Part shown: positions 1-10,303 of the stretch, piece after piece | Layout: each line of letters begins with the position of its first letter | How positions within the stretch are numbered: position 1 is the stretch's first letter | From: Hyposmocoma kahamanoa | Taxonomy: Eukaryota > Arthropoda > Insecta > Lepidoptera > Cosmopterigidae | Reading direction: 5' to 3' | DNA: 64,000 nt | NCBI RefSeq assembly: GCF_003589595.1 | Contig: NW_020653770.1 | Location: 2,750,581-2,814,580 of the forward strand | The notes under the pieces: model-generated | Database searches by the model: none | Seen by the model: only the letters and a program-made list of their open reading frames with translations | Told to the model about the DNA's origin: nothing | Made by a program: the position numbers and the translations under genes

Positions 1-214
1 CTCACTACCGTGCACGGGTTTCTAAAGAAGTTTAAACAAAAGTACCAGGACTTCATAATAAGAAAAGTGGTTAGAGACCGATATTACAGAAAATAAACAA
101 AAACAGCACGTTAGAACTAGATTTCCATAGACTTTTAAATAATGGTTGCAGTGGTTGTATTTCATTATTTTAATTTACTAGCAGAAAATGAGTTTTTTTA
201 AATACTGTTTTATT
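1..214. other. AT-rich sequence, nothing recognised
   Basis: No open frame, tRNA-like box or repeat shared with the rest of the window was seen here. Confidence 0.5.
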
Positions 215-352
215 TTACTTTCAATGTAGTTTTTTCGCAAATGTATTAAAAAACGTCGTTTGATACACGTGCGGATTTGTCATTTTCACTTGTCTCGAGA
301 TGATTCGAGACCCCTCGAGACTCGTGAATAATGACTAACTTCCGCACTTGTA
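215..352 (+). repeat. Family F 3' tail with hairpin
   Basis: This stretch matches the tail of the Crypton-like element at 15440-15615. Both contain AAAAACGTCGTNTGA followed by an imperfect inverted repeat (TGATACACGTGCGG on one side, CCGCACTTGTATCA on the other) around a CTCGAG-rich loop. Only the tail is present, so this is a solo fragment. It directly abuts element J. Confidence 0.6.
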
Positions 353-364
353 TCAAAAATAACT

Positions 365-855
365 ATTATCTACACACATATCTCTATGTTGTGTTTAAAA
401 ACCGCAAATTACGACCAGCACAAAGGTAAACTGTTTTGTTAGAACAAATTTCTTATCTGTGAAAATGTTATTATTGCTTCCTATTAACATCGAATTCGAT
501 TTTATCATGACATTCAAATTTCGAACATCTCCGAAAAACAAAACAATTTGATTCTAATATCAGTCTAGATGAAGTTTTATTCGAAATGAAATGTCAATAG
601 CAAACAATTTTAACAAATTTCACACGTTACTTGATATCGAACGATATGGTAGTTGGGACAGACTCTAGTTTGTCTATGAATTAAATAAAAAGTACGGTTG
701 TGTAACATGCGTGAGAAAAATTTTTATTTGCCGCAATTTCGCCAGTCATAACATACGCGTCCTGAACACATCATAAAGAGCTTATAATATGTGTATATAT
801 AAAGCAGTGTATGCAACTGTTCATAATTAGGCATTAAAGGGTGAATATCTCATGC
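365..855 (+). mobile_element. Element J, about 490 bp with long imperfect inverted ends
   Basis: The sequence is the reverse complement, with scattered changes, of 25485-25978. Its two ends resemble each other inverted over about 60 bp: both read inward as TTTATCTACACATAT-like, then a TGTGTTCA block, then a TTACGACYGGC-like block. No open frame is present, so it looks like a non-autonomous DNA element. The second copy sits inside a THAP-containing unit, which shows that J is mobile. The superfamily is not determined. Confidence 0.65.
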
Positions 856-1249
856 GTAAATTTTGCGAGTCCAGGCTGAGAAACCAGGTGTAAAGTGGTG
901 TTATTATATTAAATATGAATGATTTATTTTTTATAGTTTAATTAGACGTAAAATGAGTTTAGGGCAAGAATTTCAGAAAATTCATTGTACAATAATAATT
1001 AATAAAAAATATTAATGTCCCGATTTTCAGTTTTGCTTGTGTGTCCACTTTCAGTTTCATTGTATAAAATAGTCGTTCTGGTAAAATGTGTACGCTTTTA
1101 AGAAAAACAATTCCATGTATGTTATTCACTATGAGAAGCGCTAACTAAAATCATTGAAAGTATTGTAATAATTACCAGTATGTGGGAGACTGGGTATTTG
1201 ATCAAACTTTGTCCACGCGAAAATTGTAGTTTTGGTGGCAAATATTCAA
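856..1249. other. AT-rich sequence, nothing recognised
   Basis: No coding or repeat signal was seen other than the CTG at 1250-1252, which is the left target duplication of the Harbinger element. Confidence 0.4.
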
Positions 1250-1771
1250 CTGGGGGCCAATCGCGCTATTTTCGCAAGGTTTAACCTTACAACATTTGAG
1301 GTTATGGTTTTGGTTAATTAATGGTTCTACCGACGCACAAAATGCAATCGCGCTATCAGTTTTAATGAACCTAAACCTCAAATTAACCTCAAACTATAAC
1401 CTCGTATTAAATTTTAAGAGACGTGTCTTGACTTCCTAAAACCGACTAAATTTTACCGTAAAACGCACTGAAATGTCAATATCTACGAATTCAAGTCTAT
1501 AAAAGAGCGATTTAAAAAAGTGTGTAAAAGAAATGTCATTAAATTCTTTTGTAAACAAACATATGTGTTGTGATTTGAACCAAATTAATTGAATTTAGTG
1601 TGTTGTTGTTGTAGATAAAACACGCAGAGGCAAGTACCTACACATTGTTTTCCTTTTCTAATATTCTATTTAATAAAATAGTATCTTTTTATACAATCAA
1701 ATAGGTACGCTAACTACTATTAATTTCGAAATGTTAGCAATGTAGAATTAATAATGATGCTCGTATTTCAG

Positions 1772-2159
1772 CCAGTGTGGATGCGGTCGGACGGCGAGCG
1801 ACCACTGTAAGCCAGCTCCATCTTTGCTGGAGTTCGAATCGCACAGAGATTTGGCTTGAGAATGACTTCGCTCGGCGTTGTTCGCGCGTGTTATCAGCAC
1901 GCCTTTGGTGCGAGTGTGTGGCTATTTTGTGGCCCCGCAATAGATCCCAAAAGGTGAGCTATAATGCTAGGTAATAGGATACAGTGAGTGGATCACTCAC
2001 CGTTATTGTACCAGAACTCATATCACTATAATATGCAATGTTATTATTGTTATTCAGGTATGGAATGGTATGAAAAGCAGGGTGAGAATCTACGCCACAT
2101 CGACTGCGGCAGAGGCCCTACCAACCTTCCTAAAGGACACCAACTCTAGCACAAAGTAA
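1772..2159 (+). pseudogene. Exon-like remnants of the second Harbinger gene (possible Myb/SANT-type)
   Basis: Two open segments have plausible splice sites. The first, 1772-1953, follows TATTTCAG and ends at AAG|GTGAGC. The second, 2058-2159, follows TTATTCAG and ends at TAA. The frame is continuous in phase 0 across the proposed junction, and the second segment opens with VWNGMKSRVRIY. Harbinger elements normally encode a Myb/SANT-like DNA-binding protein beside the transposase, and this place and orientation fit that role. The first segment does not show the tryptophan spacing of a SANT domain, so the family assignment is inference. Confidence 0.35.
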
Positions 2160-2271
2160 CTAAATAACTTCAAACATGCAATTAAATAACAAACTTTCTC
2201 ACTCTTTATTATTAATTAAAAAACAAAGTAACTTTCAATTTGAGCAAATTCTTTCTCACTCTATTACATCA

Positions 2272-2534
2272 CAGTCATCTATTATTTCGTTGACAGCGAG
2301 CTGATGAGCGTTGGAGCAGAGCCGGGTAGAATTCTTATGCATTGAGGAGCTGCGAGCATGCGAAGCATTCTTGCAGCAAGTGAATGCTGGCAGGGTGCAG
2401 GCTGAGGCAACTATTATTTCTGCCAAAGCAGATGATCTGCATGCCCAATCCGTAGCTGCCATTTGCAAAGCAATTACCGAGTTGGTGCCTGCAGTTAACC
2501 TTTTTGATAGAATATTTAACAAGAATGACAGGTT
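2272..2534 (+). pseudogene. C-terminal-like exon of the second Harbinger gene
   Basis: An open frame runs after two in-frame TGA codons at 2302-2307, so the 5' part is broken. It encodes an alanine- and glutamate-rich helical segment (for example ELRACEAFLQQVNAGRVQAE near its start). It ends at a possible donor, ACAG|GTTTGT, at 2534. The next candidate acceptor, TTTGTTTCAG, ends at 2834; joining there gives a stop after two more residues, and an AATAAA follows near 2900. This looks like the last coding part of the gene that runs toward the transposase remnant. No family was recognised from the sequence. Confidence 0.35.
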
Positions 2535-3399
2535 TGTTTTCGACATGTTTTCTTAATTCCTGCTGATGATATGTTCAATTGTGGAAATCTGAAAGAGCGT
2601 AAGGAACGAAGGTCTAATCTGTAGACTTTTGTCCCCTTTATATTTCCACAGTGATATAAACATTTTTTTAAATGTATTTTGAAAAGGCCCCTAAACATTC
2701 TGGCGTTTATGTTGGCTTCATACTGTATGTATATAAATACCCATCCTGCTTTATCTGTCACTACTCTCATGAGAGGTATGGCACAGTCTTAAATTTAGGT
2801 CTCCAATCTTACTATATACATATTTTTGTTTCAGACTTCTTTGAAGAATCAAAAGCAAGCTCGCTCTGGAAATGAAGGATGATTTGGGGTAGATTGAGGC
2901 AATAAATAAACTAAAAATACACTCTTTTTTTTATTTCAACCTCTTAAAAGTATACATCAATTTAGATATTAAGATAATAAACAATTACAATAGGTATACA
3001 TCGTCATCTTAGAATGAATACCTCATATTTCTATGTAATTTTTTAGGATGAAGATAAAAATATGGTGTGAAGTATAGTAAATGCAATAATGTGTGTAGTT
3101 AGCATTTTAATTACTTAAATTATACCTCTTTTAGATACTATATTATTACATTATTAATTTTTATTCAACAAAAATCAGTAAAAACTAACTGAAAATGCAT
3201 ATGTGAGGCTTCACTGTAAGGGGACGATATGTTGTATAAAGTCAAGTGTTAAAAGAGATAAATTGTAACCTTGTAATATATTTTTATACAACTATACATA
3301 TTTTACCTATATCTCTCATTTTTATTTGATAATAATAACAGGAAATATTAAGACAAGAACTAATAAATATGATGTACATTGTAAAGCTTATTTTCTCAC

Positions 3400-3586
3400 C
3401 GCCTTTTAATACCATCTCTTTCGGCATGCCTTTTAGGAAAGCTGCATATTTATTCATAATAACTGGTTTATTTGAAGCAGCTACCGCTTGTGCCTTTCTG
3501 ACACTGGCTTGGGAAAGGGTGATAAGCACTTGCCAATGGGGGTCTGGTACACCCCAGTTGTTAAAGACTATACGAGCTATTAAAAT
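3400..3586 (-). pseudogene. HARBI1-like transposase, helix-turn-helix exon
   Basis: After the acceptor at 3587-3588 the frame reads on from the preceding exon. It contains LSQASVRKAQAV followed by NKPVIMNKYAAF. This corresponds to the SQ-x-SVS...V...INxPxIxxKYxxFP helix-turn-helix region of PIF/Harbinger transposases, which contacts DNA. It ends at a possible donor (GGCG|GTGAGA) at 3400. The following GFPGV and DGT(H) region with the first catalytic aspartate is missing, and no later exon with DDE motifs is seen before 2900. The transposase is therefore truncated before its catalytic core. Confidence 0.65.
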
Positions 3587-3675
3587 CTGTAACAAAATTA
3601 ATAATGATTTACACAGTATAGAAATTTTGGTTATTATGCAAAACTGAGAACTTTCGGATTCCACTTAACCCTTAC

Positions 3676-3803
3676 CTTTGTCTCCACATCCAATGCAACA
3701 GACCGTCCTTTAACGAGAATATGTAGGCATAGTTCTTCCACCAATCCTGAAATGAATTCCGTGGACAAACGGTATATCGTTTGCGGAATTTCTCCTCAGA
3801 CAT
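3676..3803 (-). pseudogene. HARBI1-like transposase, N-terminal exon, frameshifted
   Basis: The ATG is at 3803 reading leftward. The frame begins MSEEKFRKRYTV, the usual opening of HARBI1-like nucleases (an acidic start, then F-x-x-R-Y-x-V/L). A one-base shift near codon 15 is needed to continue with GLVEELCLHILVKGRSVALD, which fits the helical segment before the helix-turn-helix. The exon ends ACAAAG|GTAAGG at 3676, and an 89-bp GT-AG intron links it in phase 0 to 3586. The shift makes it a pseudogene. Identification rests on motif memory, supported by the Harbinger ends around it. Confidence 0.65.
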
Positions 3804-4030
3804 GTTAAATGTGATCGTCTTTCTATGCTTTTCTTTTATTTAAAGCCCGTTCTTAGGCCACATCCACCTCATAAACACTTTCCGAAACATTTAAGTAACC
3901 ATGGAACATCTTTAATATACGATAAATGTAGTGAAAAGTTACTCTCCATTAACTGCCACACAAACGTTAATCTTTCAAAGGTTAATCTATGCCCCCAAGG
4001 TTACATGTGAGGTTAATACGTCAAAATATT

Positions 4031-4238
4031 TAGCGCGATACCAATTGGCAACGTTTAAGGTTTAGGTTTTACCTTTGACAATTAGCGCGATACCAAATGT
4101 GCGTTACGTGTCACACGTCTAAGTTTAGGCTTAGGTTTTTGTTTTGACAGTTAGCGCGATACGAAATGTACACAACGTGTCAGATTGGCGAGGTTGGAGG
4201 TTTTGGTTAAACCTTTGACAATTAGCGCGATTGGCCCC
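4031..4238. repeat. Subterminal tandem repeat of the Harbinger element
   Basis: Blocks starting TTAGCGCGAT(A) occur near 4030, 4081, 4152 and 4222, spaced about 50, 71 and 70 bp. Each ends with TTTGACA before the next. The terminal inverted repeat is the last unit, ending in GGCCCC. Inverted versions of the motif (TCGCGCTA) lie at 1261 and near 1348 in the left end. Repeated subterminal motifs of this sort are often transposase binding sites; that role is inferred. Confidence 0.7.
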
Positions 4239-4241
4239 CTG

Positions 4242-4880
4242 GTTGCAACTGGTAAGTAGTTTAACTAAAAACCATTACGTTCTTGCCCCGCGCAAGCCTC
4301 AGTCGTGTATTAGGACCTGGCAGCGAAAAGCATGGGCACTGGGTTCCATTTCCCGCCAAAAAAGTAATTATATGCCCTTTGGTGACACGTGTGACAAAAA
4401 ATATTCAACTTCCCTGGCTCCATTTGGGCTCAATTTTTGTTTTATCCTAAGGTCGTATTCTGAAACCAAATTAAGAGACTAATTTTGTCATTATTTTATC
4501 ACAATTTAATCGTCTCGGTTTTATTTTTAAGCTTTTACTTTTTTTTTCCCGTAATTTATTTTTTGAGATTTAATCTTACGTGGCTCCAATTTGGTGGTTT
4601 TGGTGGCGTTTGTGTTACCACCTTAACTTAAAAACGCCACCAAATTTTAAATTGTTATGATATTTTTGAATATAACGTTCACTTTCGAAAATTGTTTTAA
4701 AGTATTATAGTTTATTTGTCCCAATAAACTTAAGAAAGATAGTGTTATTCATAATTTTTCAGATAACCAAAAATTACTTAATTGCTTTTTAATCTATTTG
4801 TACCTTAGCGATCTTTTAAATTTGTATTTTACTTAAATTAACGGTGATATCATTGATTAAATGATTTTGTTCAGAACGTC
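4242..4880. other. Unassigned AT-rich stretch with a small hairpin
   Basis: No gene is recognised. At about 4595-4645 TTTGGTGGCGTTT is followed by its inverted partner AAACGCCACCAAA, giving a short stem. Related GGTGGC strings occur near 1235 and 7605-7665, so a dispersed element may once have existed here. Confidence 0.35.
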
Positions 4881-5106
4881 AAACACGAAAATTTAGTTCA
4901 TTGTTGTTTTCATTGGCAGTTGAATAACTACGATAGACTACGCTATCTCCAGGAATGTTTTCTGAAGATAAATTGTAGAAACTCAAATGTTTACCATGAG
5001 GACATGCGGTGGGTTTATCGAGACATTGAGACTTGATGCAAAATAAGGCACAGAATGTTAATTTAGAGTTGTTACTTTTTCCAAATAACCTGTAGAAATA
5101 ACACAT
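4879..5106 (-). pseudogene. Unidentified repeated coding fragment in the palindrome
   Basis: A 75-codon frame includes CLDKPTACPHGKHLSFYNLS. The inverted arm at 7074-7215 encodes the near-identical KPTVCPHGKHLGFYNLS with stops, so the peptide has been duplicated as part of the palindrome. Conservation at protein level between the arms suggests a once-real coding sequence, probably of a mobile element. I do not recognise the family. The upstream codons (5106-5175) are interrupted by a SINE-2-like insert. Confidence 0.35.
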
Positions 5107-7215
5107 GGTACAATTATAACTAACTAGTGGAGTAATTTCACAAAAAATATCTTGACATTCAATAAAATTTATTTACAACCTGAAGAAAATTCATGTTACC
5201 AGGAAAAGGCCAGTCTTTTCTACAATTTCGTAATTTTCTACAGGTTTAATTTTAATTTTATCAATGGCAGGTTTTAATGCCAGATAAACGAATCAATATC
5301 AGTAATGTTGTTCCCAAATGACACTTTGATCTGCAGTTCTATTTAATAATCCTTCAACTCCTGGGCACCCTTGCCATGGCCACATTCGCAATAATCGCGG
5401 GTGCCCCGGATGTAGTTGGAGGATTTTTAAAGACAACTACAGATCAATCAGTGTCGTTTGGCAATGACATTACTGACATTGATTCGATCATCTGGCGTTA
5501 AAAGCTACCGGTAATAATATTCAAATTAAACGTGTACATTACGAAATTGTTCAAAAAGACTGGCTCATTCTTCAGGTTATTTGAAGAAAAAGTAATAACT
5601 CTAAATTAGTACTCAGTGCCTTATCAACACCATCATCTGATGATGATGAGATGATGGTGTTTCAGTCCAACTACTCAAAGCAGGAGGAAATCCTGTGGTA
5701 AAAGTGCTTGTGAAACTTTTCAACAAAGTTCTTCATGAAGCTCGAACACCAGAGCAATGGAAGAATGCCATCGTCACCACCATCCACAAAAAAGGCGACA
5801 TTGCAAAACTTAGCAATTATCGGCCGATTAGCTTGCTCTCTCAGATTTATAACTATTTACAAAGATTTTGACCATCTGGCTTACCAGTGAACTTGACGAA
5901 GCACAGCCTATTGAGCAGGCTGGCTTTCGGAGTGGGTTCTCAATCATCCACCATATCCACACGGTTAATTAGCTGATGGAGAAATATCTCGAATATAACC
6001 GGGCCCTTGTCATGGCCTTCGTCGATTATGAGAAGGCTTTTGACAGTATCAAACATTGGGCCGTGTTCCACGCTCTTCATCGCTGCCACATCGATTCCCG
6101 CTACGTGGATGTGCCCCGGGAGCTCTACCGTTCAGCCACTCTGCAGGTACGATTTAACCAATCCCGTTCCAATCCGGCGAGGACTTGAAGATGTCGTAAA
6201 AACCCTTAAATGGGATAACTGCGGCATTAACATCAATGGTGTAACACCATTTGTCTCACCTAAGATTCGCGGACGATCTCGTGCTATTTGCAAGTTTCGA
6301 CGATCTCCAAAGGATGCTGGAACAACTTTATGATGCTTCTTTGAGAGTTGGCCTAAGGATGAATATGTCCAAGACGAAGATTATGGCGAATCTCTCCAGT
6401 CCGTCAAATACCACTGTCACGGTGGGAAATGAGAGGCTGGAGAGAGTCGATCAGTACGTCTGTCTCGGACATGTTCTATCCTTTGGCAAAGAGCATCAGC
6501 CTAAAGAGATCTCAAAGAGAATCCAACTGGGATGGGCTGCATTTAGCAAGTTAGGTGACATCCTTAAATCAGGTAAGGTTCCACAGGTGTCTGAAGACCC
6601 GCTTGTTTAATCAATGTGTTCTGCCCGCCATGACGTATGGTGACGAGATGTGGACGCTCACGCAGGAGACTGTATACAGGTTGAGAGTTGCACAGAGGGC
6701 CATGAAGCGCGCTATGCTCGGCATCAGCCTTGTAGACCGAGTTCCGAACGTTGAGATCCGACGATGGACGAAAGTCTAGGATGCTGGAACTCGGATCATG
6801 GAACTCAAATGGGAATGGGCGCGACACCTAGCTAGGCAAGGTGATGATCAGTTGATGTCTTGTTCCACCAACAAGACATCGACTGATTGGTGGCCGAGGA
6901 TGGGCAAAAGGTGCGTCGGGCGCCCTGTTGCAAGGTGGGTCGACGACATGGTGCGCGTCGCGGGGTGTGAATGAATGCGGCTAGCACGGGACCGTGATGG
7001 ATGGCACAAACTTCGGGAGGCCTATACCCAGCAGTGGGTGAAATCAGTCTGTGAATGATGATGATGCCTCATCAAGCCTTAATGTCCGGAGAAACCTACC
7101 GTATGTCCTCATGGTAAACATTTGGGTTTCTACAACTTATCTTTAGGAAACATTCGTAGAGATGGCGTTGTGTATCATAGTTCTTCAACTGCCAATTAAA
7201 ACAACAATGAATTCA
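4885..7215. repeat. Large imperfect palindrome (arms about 375-490 bp) split by a LINE
   Basis: 4885-5370 is the inverted counterpart of 5405-5628 continued at 7069-7215. Matching blocks include GCCAGATnAACGAATCAAT, TAACTCTAAATTA, GCCTTAT, CATCAAG and CCTCATGGTAAACATTTG. The right arm jumps exactly from GCCTTAT (ending near 5625) to CATCAAG (near 7071); the gap is the RTE LINE. The left arm carries its own insert of about 90 bp at 5100-5175 resembling the SINE-2 flank. One arm has a 75-codon open frame and the other its broken copy, so the duplicated unit was probably coding. Confidence 0.75.
5629..7067 (+). mobile_element. RTE-type non-LTR retrotransposon, 5'-truncated and decayed
   Basis: Reading left to right with frameshifts, the reverse transcriptase appears in order: fingers (KKGDIAKLSNYRPISLL near 5790-5845), motif A (AFVDYEKAFDS near 6015-6047), the catalytic FADD box (RFADDLVLFA near 6263) and the thumb. 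A typical RTE C-terminus follows (LKTRLFNQCVLPAMTYG, RLRVAQRAMKRAMLG, GRPVARWVDD, QQWVKS). The 3' end is a TGATGATGATG tail. Apurinic endonuclease sequence is absent, so it is 5'-truncated. A 13-bp palindrome of the same triplet (5628-5664) marks the 5' junction. It sits in the right arm of the 4885-7215 palindrome and must be younger than it. Confidence 0.85.
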
Positions 7216-7224
7216 TTCACTAAA

Positions 7225-7497
7225 ATCCAGGGAAGTACTGCCACCTTACCTATTTCTGCCGCCAAGCAGTAATGTCAGCATTACTGTGTTCCGGTTATGA
7301 AGGGTAAAGGTGCTGGTGAAGTTACAGGCACATGGGACTTGCCAACTTACGTCTCAGGGTGACGGGCACAGTGGCAGTGCTCCTCAGATCTTTGCTTATT
7401 TAAAGCTCTGAGTGGCACTGCCACTGTTATAGAAAAGCGTGTAGCTTACCAGCAGGCGCATGATTCGTTCGTCCCGTCACATGGTATTAAAAAGAAA
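7225..7497 (+). repeat. Family A interspersed repeat, 5'-truncated copy
   Basis: This is one of about 13 copies. It lacks the GTAGCAGTAGAGCTCC head, then follows the consensus: CTATTTCTGCCGCCAAGCAG, GGTGCTGGTGAAGTTACAGG, a GCAGTGC..GCACTGC hairpin, then TTCGTCCCGTCA and an A-rich tail. No open frame is conserved between copies. Two conserved internal hairpins (CAGTAATG...CATTACTG and GCAGTGCC...GGCACTGC) suggest a structured RNA. It is probably a non-autonomous retroelement, though the type is not certain. Confidence 0.7.
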
Positions 7498-9290
7498 AAG
7501 CAGAACAAAATTCCAACTGTGCGTCGTTTTAAAGGGGCAAACAAATTTTTATCACAATTAAATTTACTTAATAGTCTTTGTTTTTTAAATATTCCAACTT
7601 TGGTGGCAATATTCAATTCTGGTGCAACCGATAAGCGTTTTGGTGGCATTTCTAAGTATTGGTGGCGAGAAAAATTTTTAATTGCTTATATGTCTGAAAT
7701 TAATGGAAATGGTTATGTCCCGGTCACGTATATATAAATGAAATGTTTAATTTTATTGCAAACGAGGCTCGGATACTGGAAAATCTAAAAAAAAATTGCG
7801 CCACCAAAACTTACAATAAAATGCATTTGTTGATATTCACCCTAAAACACTCGTGTGATGTTTTTGTGAAACCCACCCTTCATTATGTAACAGTCACATA
7901 AACTACTATAATAAACAGTTTACTTACTAACTCACTGAAAGTATAATAAAGTTTTTACGATAAAAATTCTATCATTACCAATAGAAATATTTTGACGGAT
8001 GAATTTTTACATATTCATGGTTCAACTTTGTCTATAATATTGGACTTTCAAATTCGTGATTTGATGGAACTTTTATTGGTTGCCGAAATATTCTACTTAT
8101 TTGTTTTCCAACATAGCAACTCAGGAAATTTAAGGGCCGCGGCCCGGATTCGCTCTGGGCCTTTTGGAGGGAAAAGTGTCGTTTTTATTTTGACTTTCAA
8201 TTATTTTGTGAAATCTAGTTTAAAGTGGAATAGGATAGTGCTATTGTGCCTTAATCGAAGATTAAAACGCGAAATTATACGAATCTCGAACTAAAATACC
8301 CGTATCGGCCCGTTCTAAGGAATCCCGAGTCAATCCAAGCACGCCGCCTCAAATTGCCTATCCTCTTTATGGTGGCCATATTTACAGAAATATAATTAAA
8401 CGTTTATGTTTTCGGCTGAAGGACTTTGTTTCCATGGCCAGCAATAAATTAAAAAATAAAAAGAGCCGCGGCCGGTTCAAATGACAAGCGTTGGATGCGC
8501 GACCAGCGCGCGTTTTGTGAAAGCGCTCAAACTACACGAATTTTATTTATGTAGCTGTAGGTAGGCGTTCACATGCTGACGCGCGTTATTGCACGTTTAA
8601 CGCTTGTCCAGAAAGCACAATCGTGCGAAAATGCGGCGCTTCCCGAGGTCTATGAGCTGCGGCGCTCCTAGCGAATTCGCTTGTTACTACAAGGGTCGGC
8701 GTGGAGCGTCTATTACTAATACAATTGTGATTTTATTTATAAAAGACGACAAAGTAGAGCAGCAACTTCCAGTGATATTCGCTACGAGCGGGCTTGTTTG
8801 GGTGGCCGCAAAAAACGCTTATCAAATCGCCCAACACACGCGGAATTATACGAAATACGAGAATTTAAATTGTACGAGAAAGTTTCATAGCGGTCGCTGC
8901 CCCCATTTGCGTTTGAAACAAATTATTTTGTTTTTATTTGTTGCTCCGTTACAATTTGATTATGAATATTTGTCAGGAAAATGTCTAATATCTTTGTACA
9001 TATTATGAAATTCACCACACTGTATTTTTTATCTATTTAAATAGTTTACTCCTTGTCGTAAATTAATCATATCTTGTGTAAAAAAGTACTACTTCCAAAT
9101 TATATTTAAATTTATGTCACAGCGACATTTTCACGTAACTATGACGCGTGATCCCACTGAATGGAACTTTTCCTTCTACCACCGAAGACACTGTAAACGA
9201 ATTACCAAACTTCGTGAGTGCATTTTGACGCTTTAAAATTGACGCATTCAGCGAACTTCAGGCGTGGCGATATTTTCATGGCGGAGGTAT
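7498..9290. other. Unassigned stretch with two weak open frames
   Basis: Frames at 7992-8294 and 8631-9008 (plus strand) are open but have no recognisable motif. GC-rich inverted strings GGGCCGCGGCCCGG (8135) and GCCGCGGCCGG (8465) bracket 340 bp and may be the ends of an unknown element, but no target duplication is evident. Confidence 0.3.
8631..9008 (+). CDS. Unrecognised open frame, 125 codons, possibly chance
   Basis: The frame runs from an ATG at 8631 to TGA at 9006-9008. The first 40 residues are basic and the C-terminus is hydrophobic (ILFLFVAPLQF). There is no splice context, no Kozak support and no match to a known family that I can recall. Base composition is more GC-rich at the start (the first 100 bp) than in the surroundings. 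It may be a chance frame in repeat-derived DNA. It is listed only because it is among the longest frames in the window. Confidence 0.12.
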   Translation: MRRFPRSMSCGAPSEFACYYKGRRGASITNTIVILFIKDDKVEQQLPVIFATSGLVWVAAKNAYQIAQHTRNYTKYENLNCTRKFHSGRCPHLRLKQIILFLFVAPLQFDYEYLSGKCLISLYIL

Positions 9291-9291
9291 T

Positions 9292-9492
9292 AAGGGCGCC
9301 TTCAAAATCGCTGTAGCGCTGCAGCGGAGTTAATAATATTTTTCATGTAACATTTAGAAGCGCAGTTGTCGTGTCACGAGCCTCTTTTGTAGTCACAAGT
9401 TCACAACTAGTGAATTAAAAATGACTGAAGCACTACAGTCGCGCCACTGCAGCTTTTCTATGTATAAGCATCTAATTTGAAGACGCTCTTAG
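9292..9492. mobile_element. MITE-G, 200-bp copy
   Basis: The left end TTAAGGGCGCCTTCAAA is mirrored at the right end by TTTGAAGACGCTCTTA. Internal blocks (GCGCTGCAG, GAAGCGCAGTTG, GCACTACAG) recur in the copies at 52966-53012 and 54306-55370. It has no coding capacity. The ends begin with TTAA, but a flanking duplication cannot be established, so the superfamily is open. Confidence 0.55.
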
Positions 9493-10295
9493 AGAAGAGT
9501 GAGCTCGCTATTCGTGCGCTCACGTTCGGGGGCGGTTTGTCGATCTGTGTCGAAACGAAACACCGCACGTACGTGCGAACGGCAGTTCATGTCAGCACTC
9601 TTACACCAATATTTCGGCCAACGTTTTTGACATAGTACCTACTTAAAATAAGACAAATATGGTATCTAGAGCGGTTTGTATGCGTGCACGCTCGCCGCAC
9701 GCGGTGTAAATCACACAAAACATAAGTTTGTTCGCGCGAGTCGTCACCAAATAAGAGAACAAATTTGACATTTGTCATCGTGACGCGAATAGGGATTTGG
9801 ACTAATCATATCAATGATCACATTATACGATTAACACGAGAAATCGATTGAAAATTTTGTGAATGTTTCGATTATTTTCCGGTTTATTGTTGTTCTGGGG
9901 GCTTAAAGGCCAAATCGTGCAATTCTATTAAAAGCAATTCATTTACATAATATCTTGCAATTCTGTAGCAATTCCTCCTATTTTCGTAAAATTGTCCCAC
10001 ATTCCGATGAATTGTATTCAATTCTTTTAATTTCGATTTTATAATATTCATAAACGGTTTATTACGAGAATTTAGTGTAAATAGATTCAGACTCTGATTC
10101 ATTTATTTCTCAAATATAGTATAAATTGCATAACATGTCAAAGTATAAGAAATTTTATTGAGATCGTCAGATAAAAATGTAAATTATAAGAAAAATACAC
10201 AATAATTAAAAAATTAACAATTCATTATGAGATATTGTTGTCATTAAATTACATACCAAATATCATTCTCCATCAAGGATCGTCATAAATTGATA
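9493..10295. other. No gene recognised
   Basis: 9495-9600 is locally GC-rich with several CpG (for example GTGCGCTCACG and GCACGTACGTGCG). The rest is AT-rich. No open frame or shared repeat could be supported. Confidence 0.35.
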
Positions 10296-10303
10296 ACAAT
10301 TAT

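Larger units (their letters stand above)
1253..4238. mobile_element. PIF/Harbinger transposon, internally decayed (2,986 bp)
   Basis: The ends are perfect 16-bp inverted repeats, GGGGCCAATCGCGCTA at 1253-1268 and its complement at 4223-4238. They are flanked by CTG at 1250-1252 and 4239-4241, a 3-bp duplication of the CWG type used by PIF/Harbinger elements. Inside are a HARBI1-like transposase remnant on the minus strand and a second gene remnant on the plus strand, in convergent order as is usual for the superfamily. The TAGCGCGAT motif of the ends recurs inside both termini. No DDE nuclease domain is visible, so the element cannot encode an active transposase. Ends, duplication and coding content agree, which makes the classification fairly secure. 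Confidence 0.8.

Noticed and set aside
2256..2546. A 96-codon minus-strand frame
   Set aside because: Antisense shadow of the more plausible plus-strand exon of the Harbinger second gene.
8130..8478. A piggyBac-like element bounded by TTAA and GGCCGCGG
   Set aside because: The right flank reads TTCA and not TTAA, and the inverted strings are short and self-palindromic.
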